DNA of 64,000 bases from CAZYJR01 sp964647905. GTDB lineage: Bacteria; Desulfobacterota; DSM-4660; Desulfatiglandales; HGW-15. Below, one piece after another: positions 8,940-16,190 of this stretch. The position numbers and the translations under genes are program-made. The stretch's first letter is position 1. Every line of letters begins with the position of its first letter. The stretch lies in contig CAZYJR010000001.1 of assembly GCA_964647905.1 (NCBI GenBank), positions 62,001 to 126,000 on the forward strand. The letters run 5' to 3'. The notes under the pieces are model-generated. The model made no database searches. It worked only from the letters and a program-made list of their open reading frames with translations, and had not been told where the DNA came from.

Positions 8940-8949
8940 GGCTCGCACT

Positions 8950-10185
8950 TCACTCCCGCTCGGGGTAACGTCTGCCCGCGGCCTTTATCACGTCCAGGCA
9001 TCCGAAAAAGGCCTCCACCACTTCCGGATCGAACTGGGTGCCCGCACATTCTTCCATCTCCTGAAGCACCCGGTCTTCCTCCCATCGCTCCTTGTAGGAG
9101 CGGGCCGAGCTGAGTGCGTCATAGACGTCCGCCACGGCCACTATTCGCCCGAACAAGGGGATCTCCTCACCCCTCTTGGGCCTGGGCCTGCCATCCGGTG
9201 TCTCATAGCCGGGAACGGGCTTCTCGGTAAATGGGTCCATGTGCCCCGGGTATCCTCTCCCGTCCCATCTCTCATGGTGGTTCATGGCAACTTCCGAGGC
9301 GATCTCGTCGAAGTCCGAATTGATCTCCTTGAAGAGGCGCGCGCCCAGATAGGTATGGCTCTTCATTATCTCAAACTCATCACCGTTCAAGCGGGCGGGC
9401 TTCTTGAGAATCAGATCGCTTATGGCCACCTTGCCCACGTCATGGAGCATGGCCGCCATGCGCAGGACGTCCTTTCTGGGGCCGACTTGCTCCTGGGGTA
9501 GGCCGCGCCGCTTTGCCCACTCCTCGTATATCTCCACTGAGTATGCGCCCACCCTGTTGACATGGGGGCCGGTCTCCTGCGGGTCCCTGAGCTCCGCCAT
9601 ACTGATCATCCTCAGTATTATACCCCTGGTCATTCGCGCCCTCTCCAGGGCCAGGGCCGCGCTGGCGGCAAAATGGCGGATCAGGGGTTCGTCGGCGTAG
9701 GAGAAGGGCACGACCCGCCCCTCGTTGTCGACTGCGTTTATTGCCTGCAGTACTCCCATGACCTCGCCCCGCGGGTTGGTCATGGGAACGGTGAGCATGG
9801 AGCGGGTGCGGTAATCGGAGAGCTGGTCGAAGCTGCTGTCAAACGTGTATGGGGCCGAGGGGTCCAAGTCGTATACATCCTTGATGTTCACTGTCCGATT
9901 GTGGTTGGCCACATACCCGGCTATGGAGCTGTCGCTTACCGGGATTGTGAAGGTGCTGTAAATTAGTTTCTTGCCCTCCCCCAGTCGCTTCTGAAGGGTG
10001 TCGTTCTGAGTGTGACTGAAGCGCAGGGCGTCCCCTTCCTTTATGTATATCGAACCCGCGTCTGCGTTGAAGAGCTGCCTCACTCCGGTGAGGATCCTTT
10101 CCAAGAGCAGGTCCACGTCTTTTACTTCGTTGATGTCCAGGACGATTCTGGTTACCACTTCCAGTTTTTCACGTTCGCTCAGCAT
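8950..10185 (-). CDS. GAF domain / HD-GYP domain protein (probable cyclic-di-GMP phosphodiesterase)
   Basis: 411 residues, no membrane segment. Residues ~1-190 form a GAF sensory domain (DAGSIYIKEGDALRF; MTNPRGEVMGVLQAIN). The rest is an HD-GYP domain with AAMLHDVGKVAISD, LGARLF, NHHERWDGRGYPG and RIVAVADVYDALSS, so the HD dyad and GYP signature are intact and hydrolysis of cyclic-di-GMP is expected. Between GYPG and IPLFGRI there is an insertion of about 20 residues (around PFTEKPVPGYETPDGRP) compared with typical HD-GYP proteins. The gene is divergent from cvpA, with 186 bases between them. Confidence 0.92.
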   Translation of the reverse strand: MLSEREKLEVVTRIVLDINEVKDVDLLLERILTGVRQLFNADAGSIYIKEGDALRFSHTQNDTLQKRLGEGKKLIYSTFTIPVSDSSIAGYVANHNRTVNIKDVYDLDPSAPYTFDSSFDQLSDYRTRSMLTVPMTNPRGEVMGVLQAINAVDNEGRVVPFSYADEPLIRHFAASAALALERARMTRGIILRMISMAELRDPQETGPHVNRVGAYSVEIYEEWAKRRGLPQEQVGPRKDVLRMAAMLHDVGKVAISDLILKKPARLNGDEFEIMKSHTYLGARLFKEINSDFDEIASEVAMNHHERWDGRGYPGHMDPFTEKPVPGYETPDGRPRPKRGEEIPLFGRIVAVADVYDALSSARSYKERWEEDRVLQEMEECAGTQFDPEVVEAFFGCLDVIKAAGRRYPERE

Positions 10186-10371
10186 GCCTCAGACTCCGTA
10201 TCCGAATATTGTTAGCACAAAGACCGGTGCCAAACAACAGCAAAGGCGAACGGATCGCCACTCGGTTTCGGGGGGCGTTATGGGAAAAGCCAATATTAAC
10301 AATATCTTAACTGCGAAGGGTGGGAAGGTATTCACCTTGACGAAAGACCGGGGGCCTGCTAGAAACTCGTC

Positions 10372-10971
10372 ATGAACTTCCTGGATACAGCGATACTCGT
10401 GCTCATGGCCTTCCTGGTACTGCGGGGAGTGATGCGCGGCTTCGTGGCCGAAGCGGCCTCATTGGCCGGGGTGGTGCTGGGGATCCTGGCCGGGATCAGG
10501 TTTATGCCCCGGGTCGCCGAGCTCCTCCGTCCGCATCTATCCGGGTTTTCATATATCCAGGTCTTGAGCTTCGGACTGGTCTTCATCGCGGTCCTGGTGG
10601 CGTGCGCCCTGGCCGGCTGGGGCTTGAAGGTCCTCTTTAGGAAGACGGCCCTGGGGTGGCTGGATCGAGCCCTGGGGGCCGGGCTGGCGGTGGTCAAGGG
10701 AGTGGTCCTGGCATATCTGGCAATGGTGGTGCTGACTGTTTACGTGCCGCCGAGCAGCCCGTTGATTGCCCGGTCCAAGCTGGCGCCGGTGGTGATTCAG
10801 TCCTTTCAGTACATAAGGGGTGCCATAGCACCGGATCTTTATCTCCAATGGAAGCGGCGCCTGCTGGGCCCCGGCAAGCCTTCGCCCGAGGCTTCCGGCG
10901 GAGCGGCCGGAAAGGAAGCGCTCGACAATGGACAAGGAACGCCTGGCCGGGGCGGTAGCGGATCTCGCTGA
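10372..10971 (+). CDS. cvpA: CvpA family membrane protein
   Basis: 199 residues with four hydrophobic helices, beginning MNFLDTAILVLMAFLVLRG, the usual CvpA opening (short acidic start, then GxxRGF). The fourth helix is followed by a cytoplasmic, proline/glycine-rich tail. CvpA proteins are inner-membrane proteins linked to colicin V export and envelope homeostasis in other bacteria; the exact role here is unknown. The 3' end overlaps mazG by 44 bases, so the two are cotranscribed. An alternative promoter reading directly upstream is listed among rejected items. Confidence 0.88.
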   Translation: MNFLDTAILVLMAFLVLRGVMRGFVAEAASLAGVVLGILAGIRFMPRVAELLRPHLSGFSYIQVLSFGLVFIAVLVACALAGWGLKVLFRKTALGWLDRALGAGLAVVKGVVLAYLAMVVLTVYVPPSSPLIARSKLAPVVIQSFQYIRGAIAPDLYLQWKRRLLGPGKPSPEASGGAAGKEALDNGQGTPGRGGSGSR

Positions 10972-11644
10972 CCTGGTCGCCGCTTTGAGGGGGCCGGGCG
11001 GTTGTCCCTGGGACGCCCGGCAGACCCGGGAGAGCATTCGCATGTATCTCCTGGAGGAGGCCTACGAGGTGGTGGACGCGGTGGAGGGGGGCTCGGCCGG
11101 AGAGCTTTGCGCCGAGCTGGGTGACCTCCTGTTCCAGGTGTTTTTCCTCGCTTGCCTGGCAGAGGAGGAATCCGACTTCGACGTGGTGGATGTGGTGGAA
11201 GGGATCACCGGCAAGATGATAAAGCGCCACCCGCATGTCTTTGGTGGCGTTAAGGCGGATACACCCGAGGAGGTGGCTGGAAACTGGGCTCGGATCAAGA
11301 GGCAGGAGAAGGGCGGCGGCTTGATGGAGGATCTGAGAACGGTTCCGGCGGGACTCCCGGCTCTGCTGCGGGCCCACCGAATCTTGGAGCGTGCGAGACG
11401 AAGCCTCGAACCGGCAGGCGGCCTGCCGGGCGGTGCTGATGGGATCCGGGAAGGAGTGAGAGGTCTTTGCGGGGCGGTGGAGGCCGGGGACAAGGATCAG
11501 GTCGCGGACTTTATCGGGAGGCTTTTTCTGGGATTGGCCGGGCTGGCCGGCTCCTGGGGGCTGAATCCCGAGGATCTGCTCCGAACTGAGAACAAGCGTT
11601 TCATCAGAGAATTGGAGTCACGGCAGGCGGGCGGGGAGAGCTGA
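10928..11644 (+). CDS. mazG: Nucleoside triphosphate pyrophosphohydrolase MazG
   Basis: Hydrolyses non-canonical or excess NTPs to NMP and pyrophosphate; cytoplasmic. 238 residues. The first MazG domain is complete: GGCPWDARQTRESI, the metal-binding LLEEAYEVVDAV and ELCAELGDLLFQV, and the MIKRHPHVFGG segment. The second domain keeps the family ending (LNPEDLLRTENKRFIRELE) but lacks the expected EExxE...ExxD metal ligands (region GDKDQVADFIGRLF), so only one domain should be catalytic, the reverse of the E. coli enzyme where the C-terminal domain dominates. It starts inside the cvpA gene. Confidence 0.92.
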   Translation: MDKERLAGAVADLADLVAALRGPGGCPWDARQTRESIRMYLLEEAYEVVDAVEGGSAGELCAELGDLLFQVFFLACLAEEESDFDVVDVVEGITGKMIKRHPHVFGGVKADTPEEVAGNWARIKRQEKGGGLMEDLRTVPAGLPALLRAHRILERARRSLEPAGGLPGGADGIREGVRGLCGAVEAGDKDQVADFIGRLFLGLAGLAGSWGLNPEDLLRTENKRFIRELESRQAGGES

Positions 11645-11712
11645 GAGCCCCGGTCTGCCCCGGTCCTGCGGGCCGGTGGAAAGGCCTCTCAGCCCGATGC
11701 CGCGGAAAAGGG

Positions 11713-12438
11713 GTGCCCAGGTTGTCGCCTCGAAGGAGCAAGAAACGCCCATCCCGCGGGGTGTTCGGGCGGGCGGCCCGGGTCGCCCTGCGCCTGTTGA
11801 TTGTTTTTCTGGTGATCACGTGCCTCCAGGTGATCGCGGTCGGATTCCTGGATCCTCCATTCACCGCCTCAATGGCAGGGCGGTGGCTGGCCGCCCGGGT
11901 CTCATCAGAACAGTATCGACCCTGCCGCATGCTCTGGAGACCGCTAATGGAGATCTCTCCCCATCTCAAGCAGGCGGTTCTGGCGGCCGAGGACCAGCGA
12001 TTCCTGGATCACTGGGGGTTCGACTTCGTGGAGCTGGGCAAGGCCATCGAGGACGCCCTGCACGACAAGGGGGTGCGGGGTGCGAGCACCATCAGCATGC
12101 AGGCGGCCCGCACTGTCTTTCTATGGCCTGATCGCACCCTGGTCAGGAAGGCGCTTGAGGCATACTACACGGTGCTGATCGAGCTCTTCTGGGACAAGCG
12201 CCGGATACTGGAAGTCTATGTTAATACGGTGGATTGGGGCCCGGGGATAAGGGGGGCGGAGGCCGCCTGCCGCAGCTACTTCGCCGTGGGATGCGACGCG
12301 GTGAGCCGCTCCCAGGCCGCGGCGCTGGCCGCCATACTCCCCAACCCCCACAGGTGGTCGCCTGTGGAGCCGGGGCGGCAGGTGCTCCGGAGGAAGCAGC
12401 GCATATTGCGCGCCATGGATATGATGCCCCTCCTATAG
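11713..12438 (+). CDS. mtgA: Monofunctional biosynthetic peptidoglycan transglycosylase MtgA
   Basis: Polymerises lipid II into glycan strands at the periplasmic face of the inner membrane. 241 residues from a GTG at 11713 preceded by GGAAAAGG. One N-terminal membrane anchor (LRLLIVFLVITCLQVIAVGF) precedes a GT51 domain. Motif 1 with the first catalytic Glu is LAAEDQRFLDHWGFDF. Motif 2 is GASTISMQAARTVFLW (usual GGSTI here GASTI). Motif 3 with the second catalytic Glu is KRRILEVYVNTVDWG. The C-terminal LPNPHRWSP is also typical. No transpeptidase domain follows. Confidence 0.93.
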   Translation: MPRLSPRRSKKRPSRGVFGRAARVALRLLIVFLVITCLQVIAVGFLDPPFTASMAGRWLAARVSSEQYRPCRMLWRPLMEISPHLKQAVLAAEDQRFLDHWGFDFVELGKAIEDALHDKGVRGASTISMQAARTVFLWPDRTLVRKALEAYYTVLIELFWDKRRILEVYVNTVDWGPGIRGAEAACRSYFAVGCDAVSRSQAAALAAILPNPHRWSPVEPGRQVLRRKQRILRAMDMMPLL

Positions 12439-12512
12439 AGAGCACGCACCCGGCTGGAAGGCTCGATTTGGGACGGGACGTTTGTAGATGCCGATGACAC
12501 TGTTTCCCTGCG

Positions 12513-14804
12513 ATGGTTTATATGTACCCTCATCATGATGAAGGCGTGCCGAGCGGCGTTAGACGAAGGCTGCAGAGTATGAGCCTGAAGTGGAAGCTCC
12601 TTATCCCTTTTCTCTTCTTTGCGTTTGCAGGCACCACCAGCCTCACCTACATAGGCCTCACCTCCCAGCACCGCTTGATAAAGGAAGAGGAGAGAAAGCA
12701 GCTCCTCATCCACTACAAGAACTTCGTCAACGAGATGGAGAGGAAAAAGCGGGAAGCCGTGGCATTGGCCTCAATGGTGGCGGAAAACAAAGAGGTCCAG
12801 CGCTTGTTGGCCGAGAGGGACAGGGAGGGCCTGGACAGACTCCTGGTCAACACCTATGTCAGGCTCCACAGGGACCAGGAGATCAGTCAGTTCCACTTCC
12901 ATGTGCCCCCCGGGGTCTCGTTCCTGAGGCTGCACCACCCCCCGGAATACGGTGATGTGCTCTACGATTACAGGGATACCATAAGAGAGGCGGTTGAAGG
13001 GTGCGAGCCGGCATCCGGGCTGGAGTATGGAGAGACGGGCTTCGGGATCCGGGGCGTTGTGCCGGTTTTTCACAACGCGCGACTGGTCGGGACCGCGGAG
13101 ATAGGCCACTCATTCGGGGAGCCTTTCCTGAAAGGCCTTCACGAGAGCTGGGGTATAGACATAGCCCTGTACAGGCGGACCAAGGAAGGCCGGTATCTGC
13201 CCATGGCCCGAGTCTGCGACGGGGAACCCGAGCGGGTCTTTTCCGGGCCCAAGGAGCGCGGGCTCGGTAAGGGCTCCGGGCCCTTGGTCCTGATCTCGCC
13301 CGGCGGCCTCCCGCAGCGCTCAGTACTGATAAGCGAGGTGGAGGACTACGGCGGAGATCTCGTGGCGCAGGTGGAGATCAGCCTGGATCGCTCCAGTATA
13401 AGGCAGCGACTCGCCCGAACCAGGGACCTGATGCTCCTTGTGGGCTGCGTGGGCATAGCGGTCTCATTCCTGCTCACATACGTAGTGACCGCGCTTTTCA
13501 TAAGCCCGATTCGAAAGATAGTTAGGGAGGCGCAAGAGATCGCGGACGAGAAACGCGAGATACACCTGGAGACAGGGCCGGGGGATGAGATAGGAACGCT
13601 GACACGCGCGCTCAACCTTATGCTTACGGCCCTGAAGGAGCGAAGGATCCAGATCGAGGGATACGCAAGACACCTGGAGAGGAGGGTCGAAGAGCGTACA
13701 CAGGACTTGGTGGCCTCGGAGGAGAAGTACAGGACCTTGGTGGAGAACGTTCCCCTGATCGTCTACAGGGTTCTCCCGGACGGGACCACGGAGTTCATAA
13801 ACTCCCACTTGACCGAGAGTCTCGGCTACGCCATCGAAGACGCGGTCGGGGACCGCAATTTCTGGTGCGAGAAGATCCTGGGAAGCGACCAGGAGGCTTG
13901 GCGCGAGCTCTTCGAGACCTGTTTCCAGTACCGGGAAGAGTGCCGAATAGAGCGGGTGGTAAGGGACAGGGAAGGGCGCCCCTTGGTCTTCCTCGATCAC
14001 GCCATACCCGCGACCGACGACCATGGCCGGCCCAAGTGGATCGACGGGATCATGATGGAGATCACCGAGTTGAAGAGGCTTCAGGAGCGTGCGGTGAGGA
14101 GCGAGGAAATCCGGCTGCTTGGTGAGATCTCGGCGCGAATGGCCCATGAGATCCGGAATCCGTTGTCTACTGCAGGGGGGTTTGCCAGGCGTCTCAAGGA
14201 CTCCATGCCGGAAGGAGACAAGAGACGCGGGATCGCGGAGATAATCGTCAAGGAAGTCTCCCGGATGGAGACCTTCCTCGGCATCCTCCTGAGATCCATT
14301 CGACCGTTCGAGCTCTCGGTCTCGGAGATGGATCTGAACCGGGTGATCTCCGGGTGCCTGGAGGAATTGGAAGATCTCGCAAGGTCGCGAGACATAAAGG
14401 CATCGAAGGATTTCCAGGAGGAGCTTCCCTTGATCCAGGGGGACGAGGACAGGCTCAATCAGGCCTTTGAGAGCCTTCTGAAGCACTCCATGGTGACCAT
14501 GCCGGAAGGGGATACCATTGAGCTCAGGACCCGCTCTGCTCATGATCAGGTAAGGATACAACTAGCGTTCTCCGGCGCACTGGTATCGGATGACGACCTG
14601 GCGCATTTCTTCTTCCCCCACCTGGAGCACGACCCGGAAAAAAGCGTCCTGGACCTTCCCCTGTCCAAGATAATCATTCACCGCCACGGGGGTAGGATCC
14701 GGGTCCACCGCGAGGGGGAGTCCTTGATTACCGAAATAGAGCTCCCGGTGCACCTGACTCCGGAGACCACGGAGCCTTTTTCGGACGGAATCGGAGTGGG
14801 TTGA
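12513..14804 (+). CDS. Membrane sensor histidine kinase (sensor-HAMP-PAS-HisKA) with degenerate ATPase domain
   Basis: 763 residues. Helix 1 is KLLIPFLFFAFAGTTSLTYI; an extracytoplasmic sensor of ~270 residues (cache-like, YDYRDTIREAV, FGIRGVVPVF) follows. Helix 2 (LLVGCVGIAVSFLLTYVV) leads to a HAMP domain (LFISPIRKIVREAQEIAD), a PAS domain (KYRTLVENVPLIVYRVLPDG) and a HisKA domain with an intact H-box, RMAHEIRNPLST (His ~545). The ATPase domain is aberrant: the N-box position reads LNQAFESLLKHSM, the G1 box DxGxG is replaced by FSGALVSDD, and the G2 box GxGLGL is SVLDLPLS. ATP binding therefore looks lost. The ATG at 12579 (MSLKWKLL) is an alternative start. No response regulator adjoins it. 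Confidence 0.88.
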   Translation: MVYMYPHHDEGVPSGVRRRLQSMSLKWKLLIPFLFFAFAGTTSLTYIGLTSQHRLIKEEERKQLLIHYKNFVNEMERKKREAVALASMVAENKEVQRLLAERDREGLDRLLVNTYVRLHRDQEISQFHFHVPPGVSFLRLHHPPEYGDVLYDYRDTIREAVEGCEPASGLEYGETGFGIRGVVPVFHNARLVGTAEIGHSFGEPFLKGLHESWGIDIALYRRTKEGRYLPMARVCDGEPERVFSGPKERGLGKGSGPLVLISPGGLPQRSVLISEVEDYGGDLVAQVEISLDRSSIRQRLARTRDLMLLVGCVGIAVSFLLTYVVTALFISPIRKIVREAQEIADEKREIHLETGPGDEIGTLTRALNLMLTALKERRIQIEGYARHLERRVEERTQDLVASEEKYRTLVENVPLIVYRVLPDGTTEFINSHLTESLGYAIEDAVGDRNFWCEKILGSDQEAWRELFETCFQYREECRIERVVRDREGRPLVFLDHAIPATDDHGRPKWIDGIMMEITELKRLQERAVRSEEIRLLGEISARMAHEIRNPLSTAGGFARRLKDSMPEGDKRRGIAEIIVKEVSRMETFLGILLRSIRPFELSVSEMDLNRVISGCLEELEDLARSRDIKASKDFQEELPLIQGDEDRLNQAFESLLKHSMVTMPEGDTIELRTRSAHDQVRIQLAFSGALVSDDDLAHFFFPHLEHDPEKSVLDLPLSKIIIHRHGGRIRVHREGESLITEIELPVHLTPETTEPFSDGIGVG

Positions 14805-14805
14805 A

Positions 14806-15516
14806 ATGCTGAGAGCCTTTCTGCTCAATACGTTCATCGGGCTTTACAGCCTTCTGGTTTGTCTGGTGGCCATACCGGTCTCTCTGTTCGACCGGACAGG
14901 GGGCCTCACCCACGCCTGGTTCGCAGTGCCCTGGGCCAAGGGGATACTCCGGGCCTGCGGGGTCAAGGTGGAACTCCTCGGCCGGGAGAACGTGGACCCG
15001 GGCGAGCCGAGGATATATGTCACCAACCACCAGAGCTATTTTGATATCTTTGTGCTGCTGTCCTCATTGCCGGTGGATTTCAAGTTCATCTTGAAGCAGG
15101 AGCTGATGAGGATCCCCATACTCGGCTTCACCATGAAGCGCGCCCGGTATATCGCCATCGACAGGAGCAACCCGCGGAGCGCGGCCCGCAGCATCAATTC
15201 GGCTGCCGAGAAGATCAGACAGGGGGCTTCGGTGGTCGTGTTCCCCGAGGGGACGCGCAGCGAGGACGGAAGGCTCCAGCCCTTCAAGAGGGGCGCATTC
15301 CTCCTGGCGCTGAAATCCGGCTGCCCGGTGGTGCCCGTGGCCATAAAGGGGACCAATGAAATCGTGCCCAAAGGGAGTCTCCGCGTCAGACCGGGCGTGG
15401 TCACGGTCACCATAGGGGAGGCCATACCGGTCTCCGGCTACACCAAGCGCAACCTGGGCGAGCTCATGGGACGAGTCCGGGCGGTCCTGGCCCGCCGGAT
15501 GGGAGAGGAGCCATGA
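14806..15516 (+). CDS. plsC: 1-acyl-sn-glycerol-3-phosphate acyltransferase PlsC
   Basis: Acylates lysophosphatidic acid to phosphatidic acid at the inner membrane. 236 residues. An N-terminal hydrophobic helix (FIGLYSLLVCLVAIPVSLF) precedes the acyltransferase motifs: NHQSYFD (catalytic NHx4D), YIAIDRSN (block II), VVFPEGTRSEDGRLQPF (block III) and VPVAIKGT (block IV). The ATG follows the kinase stop by one base, and its own TGA overlaps the next ATG (ATGA), so the kinase, plsC and the exported-protein gene are one transcript. Confidence 0.94.
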   Translation: MLRAFLLNTFIGLYSLLVCLVAIPVSLFDRTGGLTHAWFAVPWAKGILRACGVKVELLGRENVDPGEPRIYVTNHQSYFDIFVLLSSLPVDFKFILKQELMRIPILGFTMKRARYIAIDRSNPRSAARSINSAAEKIRQGASVVVFPEGTRSEDGRLQPFKRGAFLLALKSGCPVVPVAIKGTNEIVPKGSLRVRPGVVTVTIGEAIPVSGYTKRNLGELMGRVRAVLARRMGEEP

Positions 15517-16190
15517 TCATGAACAAGAGGACCTGCAGCCGCAAGGTATATGCCGTATTGTCCGCAGCGGGCCTGGTCTTGCTGCTCGCCGCAGCCGGGC
15601 TTTGCTACGTGATCCCGCCTGGGCAGCTCCTGGACTTTCTTGTGAAGCGGACCCCCGGGGTGGAAGGATTGTGCCTCGACCTGGTGGTGAACTCCGGGGG
15701 AGGGCACCCCGGGAGTGAGGAAAAACGAGGGAGTGTCTGGGTGAGCGGTCTCCGGGCCGAGGAAGCCGGCTCGGGCGGAGGGATGAGGGAGGCCTTCCCC
15801 GCGATTGACTGCCTGAGCCTTTTCACTGCCGGCCGGCGTGATATCGAAGGCCTGTTAAGGGAATGCGGGGTGGATTTGAACAACTCCTCCTTCGCCAGGG
15901 TGGGGGATAGAGTGGCCTACCGCCTGGGGAATGAATCCCCCGGGTCTCCCGCCCTTTTCCTGGACAGGAAAGAATTCCTGCCCTTGATGCTGGTTTGCAG
16001 CCCATCCGCGAGCGGCCCGGCCGCCGGAGCGGAGATTCGCTTCGACGCCTACCGCCGGTTCGAGGGCGGCTGGCTCCCCGGGGAACTCAGTTACCGGACC
16101 GGCTCCGGCGTCACCGGAGCGATCACTGTGGAGGGGATAGGGGACCGCCTCCCGGGGTGCGGGCGGGGAGAGGACGAGCCGCTCAGTTGA
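15513..16190 (+). CDS. Exported protein of unknown function, coupled between plsC and priA
   Basis: 225 residues with an N-terminal membrane anchor or uncleaved signal (VYAVLSAAGLVLLLAAAGLC). The remainder is soluble and predicted mostly beta, e.g. GAEIRFDAYRRFEGGW followed by LPGELSYRTGSGVTGAITV. That pattern faintly recalls LolA/LolB-type periplasmic lipid-binding sheets, but I cannot assign it. The ATG overlaps the plsC stop and its TGA overlaps the TTG of priA (TTGA), which supports it as a real expressed gene. The neighbouring acyltransferase makes an envelope role plausible, as inference only. Confidence 0.68.
   Translation: MIMNKRTCSRKVYAVLSAAGLVLLLAAAGLCYVIPPGQLLDFLVKRTPGVEGLCLDLVVNSGGGHPGSEEKRGSVWVSGLRAEEAGSGGGMREAFPAIDCLSLFTAGRRDIEGLLRECGVDLNNSSFARVGDRVAYRLGNESPGSPALFLDRKEFLPLMLVCSPSASGPAAGAEIRFDAYRRFEGGWLPGELSYRTGSGVTGAITVEGIGDRLPGCGRGEDEPLS

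Noticed and set aside
10337..10365. TTGACG-17-TAGAAA as a cvpA promoter
   Set aside because: The start would fall on the ATG, giving a leaderless message, and the -10 is poor. The true promoter is probably further upstream.
13464..14561. 365-codon minus-strand frame inside the histidine kinase gene
   Set aside because: The plus-strand protein has obvious sensor, HAMP, PAS and HisKA sequence; the antisense reading has none.
15995..16186. 64-codon N-terminal extension of priA
   Set aside because: It overlaps the exported-protein gene and has no PriA sequence; the TTG overlapping the upstream stop fits the family N-terminus.
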